64,000 nt of DNA from Acidovorax sp. KKS102 (GCF_000302535.1 NC_018708.1:434001-498000), one strand, 5' to 3'; numbered from the stretch's first letter, positions 1 to 10,487 are shown. A program made the numbers and translations. Notes: generated from the sequence alone by a model not told the origin.

Positions 1-87
1 GTACGTCGGAATGAACGAGCAGCCCGCCAGCAGCGCCGCCGCTGCGGCCGCTGCCAGTGCCAGGGGGGTACGGCGGTGTTTAGTCAT
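1..87 (-). CDS. Outer membrane efflux lipoprotein (OprM/NodT type), N-terminal fragment
   Basis: The reading frame starts at an ATG at 87 and runs off the left edge, so only 29 residues are visible. They form a lipoprotein signal peptide: basic start (MTKHRR), alanine/leucine-rich core, and lipobox LAGC, followed by SFIPTY. A Cys followed by a short S/x-P-T-Y segment is typical of OprM-family outer membrane factors. The start overlaps the last codons of the RND pump gene by 8 bases, so it is the third gene of the adaptor-pump-outer membrane factor operon and probably translationally coupled. The channel domain lies outside the window. Confidence 0.8.
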   Translation of the reverse strand, partial: MTKHRRTPLALAAAAAAALLAGCSFIPTY

Positions 88-3000
88 GGGTTCCAACTCC
101 TGCTTCTTCTGCATGGCGGCGGTTCATTTCCTGCTGGCGTGCGCTGCCCTTGAACAGGCTGCGCACCACCACAAAGAACACGGGCACAAAGAACACGGCC
201 AGGGCGGTGCCGGTGACCATGCCACCCAGCACGCCAGTGCCGATGGCCCGCTGGCTGGCAGAGCCTGCGCCCGACGCAACCACCAGTGGCAGCACACCCA
301 GGCCGAACGCCATCGAGGTCATCACGATGGGGCGGAACCGCAGGTGCGCGGCGGCCAGCGCCGACTCGATCACGCCCTTGCCTTGGGCCTGCAGGTCCTT
401 GGCAAACTCGATGATCAGGATGGCGTTTTTCGCCGACAGGCCAATGATGGTGATCAGGCCCACCTGGAAGTACACGTCATTGGCATAGCCGCGTAGCAAG
501 GTGGCCAGCAGCACGCCCAGCACGCCCAGGGGCACCACCAGGATCACGGCCAGCGGGATCGACCAACTCTCGTACAGCGCGGCCAGGCACAGGAACACGG
601 CCAGGATGGCAAAGCTATACAGGATGAGCGACTGCGACCCTGCCAGCTTTTCTTCGCGCGACTGGCCGGTCCATTCAAAACCGAAGCCTTGGGGCAGTTG
701 GCCAGCGAGCTTCTCCATCTCGGCCATGGCAGCTCCCGTGCTGTAGCCCGGCGCTGGCGAGCCGGAAATACGCATGGCGGGGTAGCCGTTGTAGCGCACA
801 GTTTGCTGCGCGCCGGTCACCCAGCGCGTGGTTGCGAACGCCGACAGCGGCACCGGTTTGCCCTGGCTGTTGGTGGCATTGATCTGCAGCAGATCGTCGG
901 GCTGCATGCGCGCCGGCGCATCGGCCTGCACCACCACCCGCTGCAGGCGGCCCTGGTTCGGGAAGTCGTTCACATAGCTGGAGCCCAGCGCGGTGGACAG
1001 CGCGGAGTTGATAGCATCAAACGGCACACCCAGCGCGTTGGCTTTGTCGCGGTCTATGTCGATCTGCAACTGCGGAGCATCTTCCAGACCATCAGGGCGC
1101 AACTGCGTCAGCACCTTGCTCTGCGAGGCCATGCCCAGCAACTGGTTGCGGGCCTTCACCAGGGCTTCGTGCCCTGCGCCGCCCCGGTCTTGCAGGCGGA
1201 ACGTGAAGCCGCTGGCGTTGCCCAGCTCGGGAATGGGTGGCGGGCTCAACGGGAAGATGAACGCATCGCGAATGCCCATCAGCGCACCAAAGGCCCGGTT
1301 GGCCACGTCCTGCGCTGACTGGCCGGGGCCATGGCGTTCGCTCCAGTCCTTGAGGGTCACAAACGCGAGGGCCGCGTTCTGCCCCTGGCCGGAGAAGCTG
1401 AAGCCCAGCACGCCCACCATGCTCTGCACTTCAGGCTGCTTCAGGATGAAGCCTTCGACCTGCTCCATCACGGCCAGCGTCCGCTCTTGCGTGGCGCCGG
1501 GTGGCAGCTGCACGTTGACGATGATGTTGCCCTGGTCCTCGCTGGGCAGGAACGATGTGGGCAGGCGCATGTAGACCACTGCCACGGCGCCGATGATGGC
1601 GGCGTAGATCACGAGGTAACGCGCAGCGCGACGGAGGATGCGCGCCACAAAACCTTCATAGCCCTTGGCGGTGCGCGAAAAGCCGCGATTGAACCAGCCA
1701 AAGAAGCCAGTTTTCTCGTGGTGATGCCCAGCCTCTACGGGTTTGAGCAGCGTGGCGCACAGCGCTGGCGTGAGCGACAGCGCCATGAAGGCCGAGAAGC
1801 CAATGGAGGCCACCATCACCGCCGAGAACTGGCGGTAGATGTTGCCGGTGGAGCCTGCAAAAAAGGCCAGCGGCACGAACACCGAGATCAGCACCACCGT
1901 CACGCCTATGATGGCGCCCGAGATCTGGCGCATGGCTTTGCGGGTGGCCTCCAGTGGAGACAGGCCTTCTTCGCTCATGATGCGCTCGACGTTCTCCACC
2001 ACCACGATGGCATCGTCCACCACGATACCGATCACCAGCACCATGCCGAACATCGTCAGCACGTTGATCGAGAAGCCCAGCGCGAGCAGCGTGGCAAACG
2101 TGCCCAGCAGCGCAATCGGCACCACGATGGTCGGGATGATGGTGTAGCGCCAGTTCTGCAGGAACAGGAACATCACCAGGAACACCAGCACCACGGCCTC
2201 GACCAGGGTTTCAGCCACCTGCTTGATGGAGATGTCCACGAAGCGCGAGCTGTCGTAAGGAATGCTCCAGCTCATGCCTTCCGGGAAGTAGCGCGACAGC
2301 TCGTCCATCTTGGCGCGCACATCCTTGGCTGCCTCCAGCGCATTGCCGCTGGGCGACAACTGAACGCCGATGCCGACGGCGGGCTTGCCGTTCAGGCGCG
2401 CAGCGGTGGCGTAGGCCTGGCCGCCCAGTTCCACACGCGCCACATCCTTGATGCGAACGGTGGAGCCATCGGTGTTCGCACGCAACACGATGTTGCCGAA
2501 CTGCTCGACGCTGGACAGTTGCCCGTTGACCACCACAGTGGCAGCAATGCCCTGGCCCGCGACGTTGGGCAGGTCGCCAATGGTGCCGCTGGCCACCTGG
2601 GCGTTCTGGGCGCGGATGGCAGCGGTGATCTCGGCGGCTGACAGGTTGTAGCTCAGCATCTTGGCCGGGTCGATCCAGATGCGCATCGCTCGTTCGGTGC
2701 CGAAGAGTTGCGCCTGACCAATGCCTTTGAGGCGTTGCAGTTCTGGCACTACGTTGCGCGAGGCATAGTCGCCCAGCGCCACGGTGTCCGTGGCCGGGTT
2801 GGTGGACGACAGCATGGTGAACAACAGGAAGTTGGAGCGCGACTTGTCCACGCGCACGCCCTGTTGCGTCACGGCAGACGGCAGGCGCGGCGAGGCGCGC
2901 GAGAGCCGGTTCTGCACGTCCACCTGTGCCAGGTCTGCATTGGTGCCAGGTTGGAAGCTCAGCGTGATGCTGCCGGAACCATCGGCTTGCGCGACCGATT

Positions 3001-3235
3001 CCATGTAGATCAGCCCGGGGGAGCCGTTCATCTCGCGTTCGATGACCGACAGCACGCTGTCTTCGAGGGTTTGCGCCGATGCGCCGGGGTAGGCCGCGTT
3101 GATGACGATGGACGGTGGTGCCACCGGCGGGTACTGTGCAATGGGTAGCTGCGTGATGGCCACGCCGCCCATCACCATGATGAACAGCGCAATCACCCAC
3201 GCAAAGATGGGGCGGTCAATGAAAAATTTGGCCAT
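80..3235 (-). CDS. RND multidrug efflux pump, inner membrane subunit (AcrB/MexB family, HAE1)
   Basis: This 1051-residue protein is the proton-driven drug transporter of a tripartite efflux system. Length and layout match AcrB/MexB: an N-terminal transmembrane helix (MAKFFIDRPIFAWVIALF), two periplasmic loops, and twelve membrane helices in two halves. The charge-relay aspartates of helix 4 are visible in GIVVDDAIVVVENV near residue 407, and the helix 10 lysine in GLSAKNAILIIEF. The gene follows the adaptor gene by 13 bases and overlaps the outer membrane factor start, so the three form one operon. It is probably repressed by the divergent TetR protein at 4733. Substrate range cannot be read from sequence. 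Confidence 0.95.
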   Translation of the reverse strand: MAKFFIDRPIFAWVIALFIMVMGGVAITQLPIAQYPPVAPPSIVINAAYPGASAQTLEDSVLSVIEREMNGSPGLIYMESVAQADGSGSITLSFQPGTNADLAQVDVQNRLSRASPRLPSAVTQQGVRVDKSRSNFLLFTMLSSTNPATDTVALGDYASRNVVPELQRLKGIGQAQLFGTERAMRIWIDPAKMLSYNLSAAEITAAIRAQNAQVASGTIGDLPNVAGQGIAATVVVNGQLSSVEQFGNIVLRANTDGSTVRIKDVARVELGGQAYATAARLNGKPAVGIGVQLSPSGNALEAAKDVRAKMDELSRYFPEGMSWSIPYDSSRFVDISIKQVAETLVEAVVLVFLVMFLFLQNWRYTIIPTIVVPIALLGTFATLLALGFSINVLTMFGMVLVIGIVVDDAIVVVENVERIMSEEGLSPLEATRKAMRQISGAIIGVTVVLISVFVPLAFFAGSTGNIYRQFSAVMVASIGFSAFMALSLTPALCATLLKPVEAGHHHEKTGFFGWFNRGFSRTAKGYEGFVARILRRAARYLVIYAAIIGAVAVVYMRLPTSFLPSEDQGNIIVNVQLPPGATQERTLAVMEQVEGFILKQPEVQSMVGVLGFSFSGQGQNAALAFVTLKDWSERHGPGQSAQDVANRAFGALMGIRDAFIFPLSPPPIPELGNASGFTFRLQDRGGAGHEALVKARNQLLGMASQSKVLTQLRPDGLEDAPQLQIDIDRDKANALGVPFDAINSALSTALGSSYVNDFPNQGRLQRVVVQADAPARMQPDDLLQINATNSQGKPVPLSAFATTRWVTGAQQTVRYNGYPAMRISGSPAPGYSTGAAMAEMEKLAGQLPQGFGFEWTGQSREEKLAGSQSLILYSFAILAVFLCLAALYESWSIPLAVILVVPLGVLGVLLATLLRGYANDVYFQVGLITIIGLSAKNAILIIEFAKDLQAQGKGVIESALAAAHLRFRPIVMTSMAFGLGVLPLVVASGAGSASQRAIGTGVLGGMVTGTALAVFFVPVFFVVVRSLFKGSARQQEMNRRHAEEAGVGTHD

Positions 3236-3248
3236 GCTGGATTGCCCC

Positions 3249-4544
3249 TTATGGCTTGGATGCGGCCGAAGCGGGCGCTGTCGGCGCCTCTGCGGAGGTG
3301 GGCGCTGAGGCAGTCGCCGCTGCCGGCGCAGGCGTGCCTGGTGCTTGCCATGGAACGGGCTTGACCGGGGTCCCGGGAGGCAGCATCTGCAGCTTCTGGA
3401 ACCCGTCCACCATCACTTTTTCTCCCGCCTTCAGTCCGTCCAGCACCACCCAGCGGTTGTTCTGCGCGGCACTGATCTTGACGGTGCGTTGGGACACCTT
3501 GCCGTCCTCGCCCACCACGCTGACCGTGTCGCCCTGCTGGGTCCGCGTGACAGCCTGCTGGGGCAGGGTGATGGCGTTGCTGGCCTGCGCCTGTTCAATC
3601 CGCACGCGCAGGTACAGGCCGGGCAGCAGTTCGCCCTTGGGGTTGGGCACTTCGGCGCGCAGGGTGACCTGGCCGGTGGTGGAGTCCACCGACAAATCTG
3701 TGAACAGCAGCTTGCCGGCTTGTGCGTATTCAGAGCCATCGCTGAGCACCAGCTTGACGCTGGCCCCCTGTCCGCCGCCCGCGCGCTTGAATTGCCCGCT
3801 TTCCATGGCACGGCGCAGCTGGAACACGTCTGCGGCCGATTGGGTGAAATTGACGTACACCGGGTCGATCTGCTGCACCACGGCCAAGGCGGTCGCTTCG
3901 CCCTGGCCCACCAGGGCGCCTTCCGTGACCAGTGCGCGACCGATGCGGCCGGAGATGGGGGCGGTCACGCTGGCATAGCTGAGGTTGATGTCTGCGGTGC
4001 GCACAGCGGCCTTGGCAGCCGCCACGTCGGCCTGGGCTTGTTTTTCAGCCGCTTCGGCATTCACAAAGTCCTGTTTGCTGATGGCATTGGCGGCGACCAG
4101 CGGGCGATAGCGTTCTGCCTGTGCGCTGGCCTGCGCCAGATTGGCCTGTGCCTTGGCGAGGCTGGCGCGTGCACTTTCTGCCGCTGCTGCGTAGGGAGCG
4201 GGATCAATGCGGAACAGCACTTGCCCCGCCTTGACGTCGCTGCCTTCCTTGAACACCCGCTGCTGGAGGATGCCTGCGGCCCGGGCGCGCACCTGGGCCA
4301 CGCGCGATGCCTCCACGCGGCCAGGCAACTCGGTGATCATGCCTACATCGCCCGGGGTGGTGGTGACCACGCCCACTTCGACGGGCGGGGGTTTGGGACC
4401 ACCCGCACCGGCGGCCTGTCCATCGGCCTTGCCGCAGGCGGATACCAGCAGTACCGCTGCGCTGATGGCCGCCAGCGAAAGCACTCGTCGGGTGGTGGTG
4501 GCACGCAGTTGCGGGGTGCCGGATGCGTCATGCAGTTGGGGCAT
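3249..4544 (-). CDS. RND efflux periplasmic adaptor (membrane fusion protein, AcrA/MexA family)
   Basis: The 431-residue adaptor links the RND pump to the outer membrane channel. I chose the ATG at 4544 because a Shine-Dalgarno-like AAAGGAC lies just upstream and the protein then opens with a lipoprotein signal ending in VSAC (acylated Cys). The open frame extends upstream to 4721 but crosses the operator, so the longer form is unlikely. Family features include the first half-lipoyl segment (VEASRVAQVRARAAGILQ), an alanine-rich alpha-hairpin around residues 115-190, the second lipoyl half (VTAPISGRIGRALVTEG), and a beta-barrel with a membrane-proximal domain. The C-terminus is a low-complexity Ala/Pro/Ser tail. 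First gene of the efflux operon. Confidence 0.94.
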   Translation of the reverse strand: MPQLHDASGTPQLRATTTRRVLSLAAISAAVLLVSACGKADGQAAGAGGPKPPPVEVGVVTTTPGDVGMITELPGRVEASRVAQVRARAAGILQQRVFKEGSDVKAGQVLFRIDPAPYAAAAESARASLAKAQANLAQASAQAERYRPLVAANAISKQDFVNAEAAEKQAQADVAAAKAAVRTADINLSYASVTAPISGRIGRALVTEGALVGQGEATALAVVQQIDPVYVNFTQSAADVFQLRRAMESGQFKRAGGGQGASVKLVLSDGSEYAQAGKLLFTDLSVDSTTGQVTLRAEVPNPKGELLPGLYLRVRIEQAQASNAITLPQQAVTRTQQGDTVSVVGEDGKVSQRTVKISAAQNNRWVVLDGLKAGEKVMVDGFQKLQMLPPGTPVKPVPWQAPGTPAPAAATASAPTSAEAPTAPASAASKP

Positions 4545-4637
4545 GGAAGTCCTTTGGATGTGCGTCAGAAAAGGGAGGGAGCCACTAGGCCAGGCCGGGC
4601 TCAGGGCGCTGCGCGAAGTCCCGCCAGTTTGATCGGA

Positions 4638-4667
4638 AATTATACATACAGACATGAATGTATAATT
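4638..4667. promoter_or_regulatory. Operator between the efflux operon and its TetR/AcrR regulator
   Basis: A perfect 10-bp inverted repeat, AATTATACAT / ATGTATAATT, is separated by 10 bases (ACAGACATGA). The core resembles the AcrR-type operator pattern TACATACA...TGAATGTA. Each arm contains TATAAT on opposite strands, so the palindrome overlaps plausible -10 elements for both divergent genes. Binding of the adjacent TetR protein would then shut both promoters; that is inference. Confidence 0.75.
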
Positions 4668-4732
4668 GTTGACTGCGACAGATGCCCCTCCGCAGCTGTA
4701 GGGGTTTTGGAGACTCAACAAGGTGTTTGACT

Positions 4733-5389
4733 ATGGCGCGCCGGACAAAAGAAGATGCAATCGCCACCCGTAACGGGTTGATCGATGCGGCTGAATTGGT
4801 GTTTCGGGAGAAGGGGGTGTCCCGGGCGTCTCTAAGTGATATTGCGCAGGCTGCGGGGGCTACCCGTGGCGCGATCTACTGGCATTTCAAGGACAAGGTA
4901 GATCTTTTTGGCGCCATGATGGATCGGGTCACGCTGCCGCTGGAGCAGGGTTTTGCCAGCTTTGAAGACAGTGCTTGTGCTGATCCAGTGCAGCGGCTGC
5001 GGGCGGTGATGGCGTTGGTGTTTCGCAGTGTGACCTCGGACGAGCACACCCGCCGGGTTTTCGAAATTGCTTTGTACAAGGTGGAGTACGTGAGCGAGCT
5101 GATGGGCTTGCGTGAGCGCCACGTGGCGGCCTCTGAGGGTTTTACGCAGCAGTTAGCGCGTGACTTTGCGTTGGCGGCGGAGTCGCAGGGGGTGGCGCTG
5201 TCGATGTCAGCCATGGAGGCGGCCATCAGCCTGCACGCTCTTTTTGATGGATTGATTCGCAACTGGATCCTCAATGAGGGTGGCTTCGATCTCGTTCGCG
5301 TGGGTGGTGCCAGCACTGACGCATTTCTTCAGGGGGTGGGCTTGTCGCTGGACGGGTCGAAGGAGTCCGTGCGGCCCTGTCGTGGTTGA
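4733..5389 (+). CDS. TetR/AcrR-family repressor of the efflux operon
   Basis: This 218-residue regulator starts at the ATG at 4733, preceded by AAGGTG. The opening MARRTKEDAIATRNGLIDAA and the helix-turn-helix segment around residues 30-55 (SLSDIAQAAGATRGAIYWHF) closely follow AcrR and TtgR. The C-terminal two thirds would form the all-helical ligand-binding domain. It is divergent from the adaptor gene, with the inverted repeat at 4638-4667 between them, which is the classic arrangement of a local drug-responsive repressor. The target and ligand are inferred from context. Confidence 0.9.
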   Translation: MARRTKEDAIATRNGLIDAAELVFREKGVSRASLSDIAQAAGATRGAIYWHFKDKVDLFGAMMDRVTLPLEQGFASFEDSACADPVQRLRAVMALVFRSVTSDEHTRRVFEIALYKVEYVSELMGLRERHVAASEGFTQQLARDFALAAESQGVALSMSAMEAAISLHALFDGLIRNWILNEGGFDLVRVGGASTDAFLQGVGLSLDGSKESVRPCRG

Positions 5390-5458
5390 ACGCTGGGGCT
5401 TTGTTTGGTAGGAATCCTGCCGCGTGCAATAATCAAAGGCTGCGTAAGTCAGAGGTGT

Positions 5459-5534
5459 GCGGCTGTAGCTCAGTGGATAGAGTATTGGCCTCCGAAGCCA
5501 AGGGTCGTGGGTTCGATCCCCGCCAGCCGCGCCA
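5459..5534 (+). tRNA. tRNA-Arg (anticodon CCG)
   Basis: The cloverleaf has acceptor arms GCGGCTG / CAGCCGC, anticodon stem TTGGC / GCCAA with loop CTCCGAA (anticodon CCG, reading CGG), T-loop TTCGATC and an encoded CCA. It precedes the tRNA-Tyr-Gly-Thr group but is about 100 bases away. Confidence 0.95.
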
Positions 5535-5595
5535 ACGATAGATTCAGCAGCAAGCATTGCCAGTGCTTGTGATGGGTGTCAAGTGCGTTTAATTT

Positions 5596-5625
5596 TTTAA
5601 ACGTGCAAAAAATTGGTGCTATAAT
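5596..5625 (+). promoter_or_regulatory. Candidate sigma-70 promoter of the tRNA-Tyr-Gly-Thr-tuf unit
   Basis: A consensus -10 box, TATAAT (5620-5625), lies 12 bases before the tRNA-Tyr 5' end. A weak -35 candidate, TTTAAA (5596-5601), is 18 bases upstream. The short distance to the mature tRNA fits a stable-RNA promoter. Confidence 0.6.
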
Positions 5626-5637
5626 TCGAAATTCTCC

Positions 5638-5723
5638 GGAGGGGTGCCCGAGTGGCTAAAGGGGGCAGACTGTAAATCTGTTGGCTTACGCCTACACTGG
5701 TTCGAATCCAGTCCCCTCCACCA
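5638..5723 (+). tRNA. tRNA-Tyr (anticodon GTA)
   Basis: Acceptor arms GGAGGGG / CCCCTCC, anticodon loop CTGTAAA (GTA), a long class II variable arm as expected for tRNA-Tyr, T-loop TTCGAAT, encoded CCA. The Tyr-Gly-Thr-tuf order is the same as tyrU-glyT-thrT-tufB of E. coli. Confidence 0.96.
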
Positions 5724-5796
5724 GTGAGTGAGCAGTGTTGAGAGTGTTGCTTGGCCGTGCAAGATGGGGTCAAGTTCGCAAAGGCCGGTGGTCTGC

Positions 5797-5870
5797 GCGG
5801 GAGTAGTTCAATGGTAGAACCCTAGCCTTCCAAGCTAATGACGCGGGTTCGATTCCCGTCTCCCGCTCCA
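5797..5870 (+). tRNA. tRNA-Gly (anticodon TCC)
   Basis: Acceptor arms GCGGGAG / CTCCCGC, anticodon loop CTTCCAA (TCC, reading GGA), T-loop TTCGATT, encoded CCA. Confidence 0.96.
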
Positions 5871-5930
5871 TTGTTCATTGCGTTGGTTTGTTGAGTAGAA
5901 ATTTTTGGTGCTGTGCAAGCAGTGTCAATT

Positions 5931-6005
<75 letters not shown>

Positions 6006-6079
6006 CTTTCTGGTGCGTCCGGTTCTGGTTGCGCCGAGATCCTGTTGTGTAGATATAGATTTTTTTCGGAGTCGGAAAA

Positions 6080-7270
<1,191 letters not shown>

Positions 7271-7285
7271 TCAAGCAAGGTATAC

Positions 7286-7361
7286 AGGGGTATAGCTCAA
7301 TTGGCAGAGCGTCGGTCTCCAAAACCGAAGGTTGTAGGTTCGATTCCTACTGCCCCTGCCA
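7286..7361 (+). tRNA. tRNA-Trp (anticodon CCA)
   Basis: Acceptor arms AGGGGTA / TGCCCCT, anticodon stem TCGGT / ACCGA with loop CTCCAAA (CCA), T-loop TTCGATT, encoded CCA. It sits between tuf and secE, a common proteobacterial order. Confidence 0.96.
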
Positions 7362-7380
7362 CTTGAATGTGGCCCCCAAC

Positions 7381-7405
7381 AAGCCCGCCAGACCCTGGCG
7401 GGCTT
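7381..7405 (+). terminator. Hairpin between tRNA-Trp and secE
   Basis: Perfect 11-bp stem AAGCCCGCCAG / CTGGCGGGCTT with a 3-base loop. No proper T-run follows (CGGTGTCTT), so it may act as a partial terminator, an attenuator or a tRNA processing boundary rather than a full stop before secE. Confidence 0.65.
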
Positions 7406-7452
7406 CGGTGTCTTAGGTGATGCCGTGAATCGGAAGCAGGAAATACTCAAAG

Positions 7453-7839
7453 ATGGCCACTTCACAGGTTGAAACTGTCAATACAGGCGCAGACAAGGCC
7501 AAGCTCGCAGCGGTGGTGGCTTTGGTCATTGCATCTGTTGCGGGCTTTTATTTGTTGGGCAAGCAGGGCGCTGTTGTGCAGTGGGCTGCGCTGATCGTCG
7601 GACTGGTCGCGGCTGCCGCAGTGTTTCTGGTGTCGGAATCCGGGCGTCAGTTTGTCGCGTTTGCCAAGGATGCATGGCGCGAAGTGAAAAAGGTGGTCTG
7701 GCCCACCCGCAAGGAAACCTTGCAGATGACGGCCTATGTGTTTGCCTTTGTGGTGATCATGGCGCTTTTCCTGTGGTTCACGGACAAGACGCTGGAATGG
7801 GTCTTGTACGACTTGATTTTGGGTTGGAGAAAGTCATGA
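7453..7839 (+). CDS. secE: Preprotein translocase subunit SecE
   Basis: SecE (128 residues) clamps SecY in the Sec translocon. The sequence shows three hydrophobic segments, near residues 18-36, 42-60 and 92-112. The conserved cytoplasmic amphipathic region just before the last helix is visible ([19 protein letters not shown]). The stop overlaps the nusG start as ATGA, so the two genes are translationally coupled, which is the usual secE-nusG pairing. Confidence 0.97.
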   Translation: MATSQVETVNTGADKAKLAAVVALVIASVAGFYLLGKQGAVVQWAALIVGLVAAAAVFLVSESGRQFVAFAKDAWREVKKVVWPTRKETLQMTAYVFAFVVIMALFLWFTDKTLEWVLYDLILGWRKS

Positions 7840-8432
7840 CGACCGCTGCGGAAATCACGGGAGCACAGGCTCCTGCAGGCGCTTCGGCCTCGGCCAATCC
7901 CGACTTGCGCTGGTACATCGTTCATGCCTATTCAGGCATGGAAAAGGCGGTGGAGCGCAATATTCAGGAGCGGATCGGCCGCTCTGGCATGCAGGACAAA
8001 TTCGGCCGCATTCTGGTGCCGACCGAAGAAGTCGTCGAAATGAAAAACGGTCAGCGCAAGACGACGGAGCGTCGCTTGTTCCCTGGCTATGTGTTCGTTG
8101 AGATGGTGATGGATGACGACACCTGGCACTTGGTGAAGCACACCAACAAGGTGACGGGTTTTGTGGGCGGGGCCAAGAACCGTCCGGCGCCCATCTCGGA
8201 AGACGAAGTGCAAAAGATCGTCAGCCAGATGCAGGAAGGCACCGACAAGCCGCGCCACAAGATCGAGTTTATGGTGGGCGAACTGGTGCGCGTCAAGGAA
8301 GGTCCTTTCACAGACTTCAATGGTTCCGTGGAAGAGGTCAATTACGAAAAGAGCCGTGTGCGCGTTTCCGTGATGATCTTTGGCCGCTCTACCCCGGTGG
8401 AGCTGGAATTCGGACAGGTCGAAAAGACATAA
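7836..8432 (+). CDS. nusG: Transcription termination/antitermination factor NusG
   Basis: NusG (198 residues from the ATG at 7836) binds RNA polymerase and couples transcription to Rho, NusE and the leading ribosome. The NGN domain starts at [17 protein letters not shown], and GYVFVEM and the loop following it are conserved. The C-terminal KOW domain is at about residues 145-198 ([18 protein letters not shown]). The frame is open upstream of 7836, but the ATGA overlap with secE and homology set the start. Confidence 0.97.
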   Translation: MTTAAEITGAQAPAGASASANPDLRWYIVHAYSGMEKAVERNIQERIGRSGMQDKFGRILVPTEEVVEMKNGQRKTTERRLFPGYVFVEMVMDDDTWHLVKHTNKVTGFVGGAKNRPAPISEDEVQKIVSQMQEGTDKPRHKIEFMVGELVRVKEGPFTDFNGSVEEVNYEKSRVRVSVMIFGRSTPVELEFGQVEKT

Positions 8433-8594
8433 GTCCTGTGATCATTGAGGCGTTCGACCTCGGTGATCTGGACAAAATTTTTGGGTGCCGCACTTTTCGG
8501 CTCGGTGCGGACATCGTCACAGTGAGTCGTTAACCCCGGGGAGTTGGTGGTTGCACTGTGCAACACAAGCGTTATGACCCGTCAGGAGTAAAAC
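8433..8594 (+). promoter_or_regulatory. nusG-rplK intergenic leader with hairpin and palindrome
   Basis: This 162-base gap contains a stem CCGCAC (8488-8493) / GTGCGG (8505-8510) and a perfect 15-base palindrome GTTGCACTGTGCAAC (8550-8564). The rplK ribosome binding site AGGAGT follows (8584-8589). In enterobacteria the rplKA mRNA leader is the target of L1 autoregulation; a similar role here is inferred only from position. Confidence 0.4.
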
Positions 8595-9026
8595 ATGGCG
8601 AAAAAAATCGTCGGTTTTATCAAGCTGCAAGTTCCAGCTGGTAAGGCCAATCCATCCCCACCTATCGGCCCAGCACTGGGTCAGCGTGGCCTCAACATCA
8701 TGGAGTTCTGCAAGGCATTCAATGCGCAGACCCAAGGTGTGGAGCCCGGCCTGCCATTGCCCGTGGTCATCACGGCGTTTGCAGACAAGAGCTTTACCTT
8801 CATCATCAAGACGCCGCCTGCGACGACTCTGATCAAGAAGGCCATCAAGCTCGAAAAGGGTTCTTCCAATGCCCTGAAGACCAAGGTCGGCAAGATCACG
8901 CGCGAACAGCTCGAAGAAATCGCCAAGACCAAGATGAAGGACATGAACGCCGCGAACGTTGACGCTGCTGTCCGTACGCTGGCTGGTTCCGCACGCTCGA
9001 TGGGCGTGACGGTGGAGGGTTTGTAA
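8595..9026 (+). CDS. rplK: 50S ribosomal protein L11
   Basis: L11 (143 residues) forms the stalk base and the GTPase-associated centre with 23S rRNA. It has the N-terminal domain with [23 protein letters not shown] and the C-terminal RNA-binding domain with conserved [11 protein letters not shown] and the ending [17 protein letters not shown] lies 5 bases before the ATG. It is followed directly by rplA. Confidence 0.98.
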   Translation: MAKKIVGFIKLQVPAGKANPSPPIGPALGQRGLNIMEFCKAFNAQTQGVEPGLPLPVVITAFADKSFTFIIKTPPATTLIKKAIKLEKGSSNALKTKVGKITREQLEEIAKTKMKDMNAANVDAAVRTLAGSARSMGVTVEGL

Positions 9027-9722
9027 ATGGCCAAGTTGACGAAAAAGCAAAAGGCCCTGCAGGGCAAGGTTGACAGCACCAAGCTGTACGCTTTTGCAGA
9101 CGCAGTGGCGCTGGTGAAAGAAGCCGCAACGGCCAAGTTCGATGAATCCATCGACGTGGCGGTGCAGCTGGGCATTGATGCCAAGAAGTCGGACCAAGTG
9201 GTGCGTGGCGCTGTGGTGCTGCCCAACGGCACTGGCAAGACGACCCGCGTGGCCGTGTTTGCACAAGGCGCCAAGGCTGAAGAAGCCAAGGCCGCAGGTG
9301 CTGACGTTGTGGGCATGGACGACCTGGCCGCCATGGTCAAGGCTGGCGACATGCCGTTCGACGTGGTGATCGCTGCTCCTGACGCCATGCGCGTCGTGGG
9401 TACCCTGGGCCAGATCCTGGGCCCCCGTGGCCTGATGCCTAACCCCAAGGTGGGCACCGTGACTCCTGACGTCGCTACGGCCGTGAAGAACGCCAAAGCG
9501 GGTCAAGTGCAGTTCCGTGTGGACAAGGCCGGTATCGTGCACAGCACCATCGGTCGCCGTTCGTTCGACAACGAAAAGCTGCAAGGCAACTTGGCTGCAC
9601 TGATCGACGCCCTGAACAAGGCCAAGCCAGCTTCGAGCAAGGGTCTGTACCTGCGCAAGGTCGCTGTGTCCTCCACGATGGGCGTTGGCGTCCGCGTGGA
9701 TACGCAATCCATCGCAGCGTAA
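9027..9722 (+). CDS. rplA: 50S ribosomal protein L1
   Basis: L1 (231 residues) forms the mobile L1 stalk and is the classical translational repressor of rplKA. The ATG directly abuts the rplK stop, implying coupling. The signature [19 protein letters not shown] is complete, and the C-terminus shows [18 protein letters not shown]. Confidence 0.98.
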   Translation: MAKLTKKQKALQGKVDSTKLYAFADAVALVKEAATAKFDESIDVAVQLGIDAKKSDQVVRGAVVLPNGTGKTTRVAVFAQGAKAEEAKAAGADVVGMDDLAAMVKAGDMPFDVVIAAPDAMRVVGTLGQILGPRGLMPNPKVGTVTPDVATAVKNAKAGQVQFRVDKAGIVHSTIGRRSFDNEKLQGNLAALIDALNKAKPASSKGLYLRKVAVSSTMGVGVRVDTQSIAA

Positions 9723-9962
9723 TTGCGATAAGAAATCTTCAGGTCTTTCAAAGGGCCTGATGTGGTGGGCTGTGGGTGGTGTAACAACTGCCTGCAGGCC
9801 ATCCAAGACCGTTGGTGTGTGGTTCGCCGCACTTAATCCCTCCTTGGGGCCAACGCAGATGGCGATCCCGCTGCAGATGGAATCCGTTCCGAAACAGTTG
9901 GTCGCTGCAACAAGAGCGCGCAAAAGGGTGCAAATCCGAATGCGCAATTTAAGGAGTAGACC
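9723..9962 (+). promoter_or_regulatory. L10 leader: autoregulatory 5' region of rplJL
   Basis: The 240-base gap before rplJ holds no ORF but is rich in structure. A small hairpin CAGGTC / GGCCTG (9740s-9760) comes first. A long-range stem CGTTGG (9810-9815) / CCAACG (9850-9855) encloses CTTAATCCCTCCTTGGGG. In many bacteria the mRNA before rplJ binds the L10-L7/L12 complex and represses rplJL, and size and position match that leader. The exact fold was not computed. Confidence 0.65.
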
Positions 9963-10487
9963 TTGAGTCTTAATCGCAGTGAGAAAGAAGCGGTCATCAG
10001 TGAAGTGACCAGCCTCGCCGCTAAAGCTCAAACGCTTGTGATTGCGGAATACCGTGGCATCACGGTCGCCGACATGACCAAACTGCGCGTCGATGCTCGC
10101 AGCAAGGGTGTGAGCCTGAGTGTTCTGAAGAACACCCTGGCCCGCCGTGCTGTGGCAGGCAGCCAGTTTGACGTGGTGGCAGACCAGATGACTGGTCCCC
10201 TGATCTATGGCTTCTCCGAAGACGCTGTGGCCGCCGCGAAAGTGGTGTCCGACTTTGCGAAGACCAACGACAAGTTGGTGATTCGCGGTGGCGCTTTCGG
10301 TGGTAAGGCCCTGGACGTCAATGGCGTGAAGCAACTGGCCAACATTCCTTCCAAGGAAGTTTTGCTGGCTCAGATTTGTGGCTTGCTTATGTCCCCCATG
10401 TCGCGTACGGCCGTCGTGCTGGGCGCACTGGCGGCGAAAAAAGGCGAAGGCGTAGCCGCACCGGCCGCCGAACCTGCAGCAGCTTGA
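9963..10487 (+). CDS. rplJ: 50S ribosomal protein L10
   Basis: L10 (174 residues) anchors L7/L12 dimers to the ribosomal stalk. The start is a TTG at 9963, preceded by AAGGAG with good spacing; no in-frame ATG fits the conserved N-terminus [14 protein letters not shown]. The N-terminal RNA-binding domain includes [17 protein letters not shown], and the C-terminal helix that carries L7/L12 ends in an Ala-rich tail. The unusual start codon, together with the leader upstream, suggests rate-limited translation. Confidence 0.97.
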   Translation: MSLNRSEKEAVISEVTSLAAKAQTLVIAEYRGITVADMTKLRVDARSKGVSLSVLKNTLARRAVAGSQFDVVADQMTGPLIYGFSEDAVAAAKVVSDFAKTNDKLVIRGGAFGGKALDVNGVKQLANIPSKEVLLAQICGLLMSPMSRTAVVLGALAAKKGEGVAAPAAEPAAA

